Assembly (NCBI GenBank): GCA_040772665.1
Contig: JAXGXT010000008.1
Coordinates: 1 to 64,000, forward strand
Origin: JAXGXT01 sp040772665
Lineage (GTDB): Bacteria; Bacillota; Clostridia; Lachnospirales; Anaerotignaceae
DNA: 64,000 bases
Direction: 5' to 3'
Of this stretch, positions 62,990 to 64,000 are shown piece after piece. Positions within the stretch are counted from its first letter, which is position 1. Every line of letters begins with the position of its first letter. The notes under the pieces were generated by a model, which saw only the letters and a list, made by a program, of their open reading frames with translations, searched no databases and was not told the DNA's origin. The translations under genes and the position numbers were made by a program.

Positions 62990-63412
62990 TTACGAAAACT
63001 TATAAGATGCTATTTCACGCAATATCTTTTTTATTTCAAGAACTTCATCATCACCAAAGTCTTTAAGAACAACTTCATTAACCTCGTCAATTATTTTTGT
63101 AATAGGCTCTTCAAGAGCTTTTCCTTTGTCAGTTATAATAACCTGAACTTCTCTTCTGTCTTCTTTGTTTACCGCCCTGTCAATTAAATCTTTTTTCTGC
63201 ATTCTGTCTAAAACCCCTGAAATTGTGGATGTTTCAAGACAAAGAATTTCAGCAATCTGCTTAGGAGTGGCATGGGTTTTTCCCCATAGACAGCTTAAAA
63301 CTCCATACTGAGAAGGAGTAATGTCATACTCTTGAAGCTTAATGCTTAAAAACTGAAAAACATTATGCTGGGCTGTGGTAAGTAAAAAATTAATGCATTC
63401 TCTAAGTTCCAT
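62990..63412 (-). CDS. MarR-family transcriptional regulator
   Basis: The 140-residue winged-helix repressor contains ITPSQYGVLSCLWGKTHATPKQIAEILCLETSTISGVLDRMQKKDLIDR (recognition helix ETSTISGVLDRM) and the wing NKEDRREVQVIITDKGK. ATG 63412 follows GAGGAATT. A 13-bp palindrome lies beside its promoter, so autoregulation is likely. The target genes are not evident; the partial YihY gene lies directly upstream on the same strand. Confidence 0.93.
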   Translation of the reverse strand: MELRECINFLLTTAQHNVFQFLSIKLQEYDITPSQYGVLSCLWGKTHATPKQIAEILCLETSTISGVLDRMQKKDLIDRAVNKEDRREVQVIITDKGKALEEPITKIIDEVNEVVLKDFGDDEVLEIKKILREIASYKFS

Positions 63413-63434
63413 AAATAATTCCTCGTATACATTT

Positions 63435-63447
63435 TCATTAGTAATGA
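63435..63447. promoter_or_regulatory. Candidate MarR operator
   Basis: The perfect palindrome TCATTA-g-TAATGA lies just downstream of the -10 of the marR promoter, at about +1 to +10. Confidence 0.55.
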
Positions 63448-63449
63448 TT

Positions 63450-63479
63450 ATTATATAACATAACTCTTTACTATGTCAA
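63450..63479 (-). promoter_or_regulatory. marR promoter
   Basis: Minus strand: -35 TTGACA (63479-63474), 18-bp spacer, -10 TATAAT (63455-63450). The -35 overlaps the end of the YihY gene. Confidence 0.7.
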
Positions 63480-64000
63480 TTTTTTATTTTTAAACACTTT
63501 AAAAGACAATTAATTTCCGCACCTATTAAAAGCACCGCAGACATCATATAAAGCCAAACAAGCAAAACAATTATTGCCCCGATAGAGCCGAAAAGTATTG
63601 AATACTTTCCCATTCTTTCCACATAAAAACTAAACCCGGCAGAAAGCCCAACCCAAAAAACAACCGAGAAGAAAGCCCCGGGAAGAACTTCTTTAAAAAT
63701 GACCTTCTCTTCAGGAACAACCCAATATAAAAATGAAAGTGTAATAAAAGCGACTGCACCAATAATCAAAAACCTGATTGTTGACCAAAATTCTATAAAT
63801 TCCTTAGAAATATAAATATATGCGGAAACAAAAGAAAGGAGATTACGCCCAACCACTAAAAGCAGAAAAATACAGCCAATTGAGAAAACAAATATAACAG
63901 TAAAGGAAAACATAAGCACAAGCTTTCTAACAATTCCTCTTTTGCTTTTAACCTTATATGCTTTATTAATTCCGTCTGTAATTCTGCTCATGGCTCTAAC
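63476..64000 (-). CDS. YihY/BrkB-family inner-membrane protein (partial, 5' end beyond the window)
   Basis: The visible C-terminal part has four to five helices. It includes AMSRITDGINKAYKVKSKRGIVRKL, the segment FLYWVVPEEKVIFKEVLPGAFFSVVFWVGLS and FGSIGAIIVLLVWLYMMSAVLLIGAEINCLL, which match the YihY family. The frame is open through the right edge without a stop, so the apparent ATG at 63991 is internal. Once mis-named ribonuclease BN, the family has no proven function. Confidence 0.88.
   Translation of the reverse strand, partial: VRAMSRITDGINKAYKVKSKRGIVRKLVLMFSFTVIFVFSIGCIFLLLVVGRNLLSFVSAYIYISKEFIEFWSTIRFLIIGAVAFITLSFLYWVVPEEKVIFKEVLPGAFFSVVFWVGLSAGFSFYVERMGKYSILFGSIGAIIVLLVWLYMMSAVLLIGAEINCLLKCLKIKN

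Overview
The window is low-GC DNA from a spore-forming anaerobic Firmicute of the class Clostridia, with a Lachnospiraceae/Anaerotignum-like flavour. The genus is not certain. The evidence for this is spoIIID and a small gamma-SASP-like protein, the clostridial IspH-ribosomal S1 fusion, a tryptophan T-box, LexA with a Bacillus-type operator, Gram-positive envelope genes (FtsEX with a hydrolase activator, DacF, CsaB) and strong GGAGG ribosome sites throughout.

Layout. 1-1000: tandem rRNA-type promoters firing off the left edge, a SASP-like gene, and a LysM gene divergent from lexA with three LexA boxes between them. 1000-4520: lexA, an NAD synthetase whose glutaminase site has lost two of three catalytic residues, and a DUF975 membrane protein. 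4900-9838: a membrane-bound degenerate-GGDEF/EAL gene broken by an in-frame stop and by a complete IS21-family element (6263-8941, istA/istB, phased terminal repeats, a 44-bp perfect palindrome). 9900-15300: a YgjP-like metallohydrolase, an M16C protease and an NhaC-type antiporter. 15570-19730: Trp T-box plus a tryptophan-type ABC importer with two tandem binding proteins. 19800-27850: spoIIID, then a convergent housekeeping block (ispH-S1, cmk, aroH, flavoprotein, phosphatase, rluB, dacF, SAF protein). 28000-31370: two tandem Kef-type antiporters duplicated together with their promoters. 31375-38670: scpAB, an M50-like protein with a broken HExxH, ctpA, the ftsEX/EnvC-like module and a CdaR-like regulator. 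38977-51478: YitT, then an envelope-glycan cluster (TagA, GT4-CsaB fusion, two DUF4330 proteins, GT4, O-antigen-ligase-like, MurJ, NAGPA-domain exoprotein, small secreted protein). 52126-61821: signalling genes, namely two chemoreceptors (one frameshifted), a two-part permease with ferredoxin tail plus cupin divergent from a Crp/Fnr regulator, and a Cache-HAMP-PAS-GGDEF-HD-GYP protein. 62285-64000: a small membrane protein, tRNA-Ser(CGA), a MarR regulator and a partial YihY/BrkB gene.

How the genes work together. The FtsE-FtsX-coiled-coil M23 module with CtpA and DacF covers septal wall remodelling. The LysM/LexA pair looks like the SOS division brake known from Bacillus (YneA). The 39.8-51.5 kb cluster reads as assembly, flipping, polymerisation and pyruvylation of a secondary cell-wall polysaccharide. 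The c-di-GMP and chemotaxis genes suggest a lifestyle switch in which several parts are decaying (broken EAL gene, frameshifted receptor).

The most unusual unexplained structure is a ~162-bp repeat in three copies (15325, 51687, 58373). It is a string of five consecutive hairpins bounded by TGGTATAAT-like extended -10 motifs. In all three copies it lies upstream of, and in the same orientation as, the next gene: nhaC once and a chemoreceptor gene twice.
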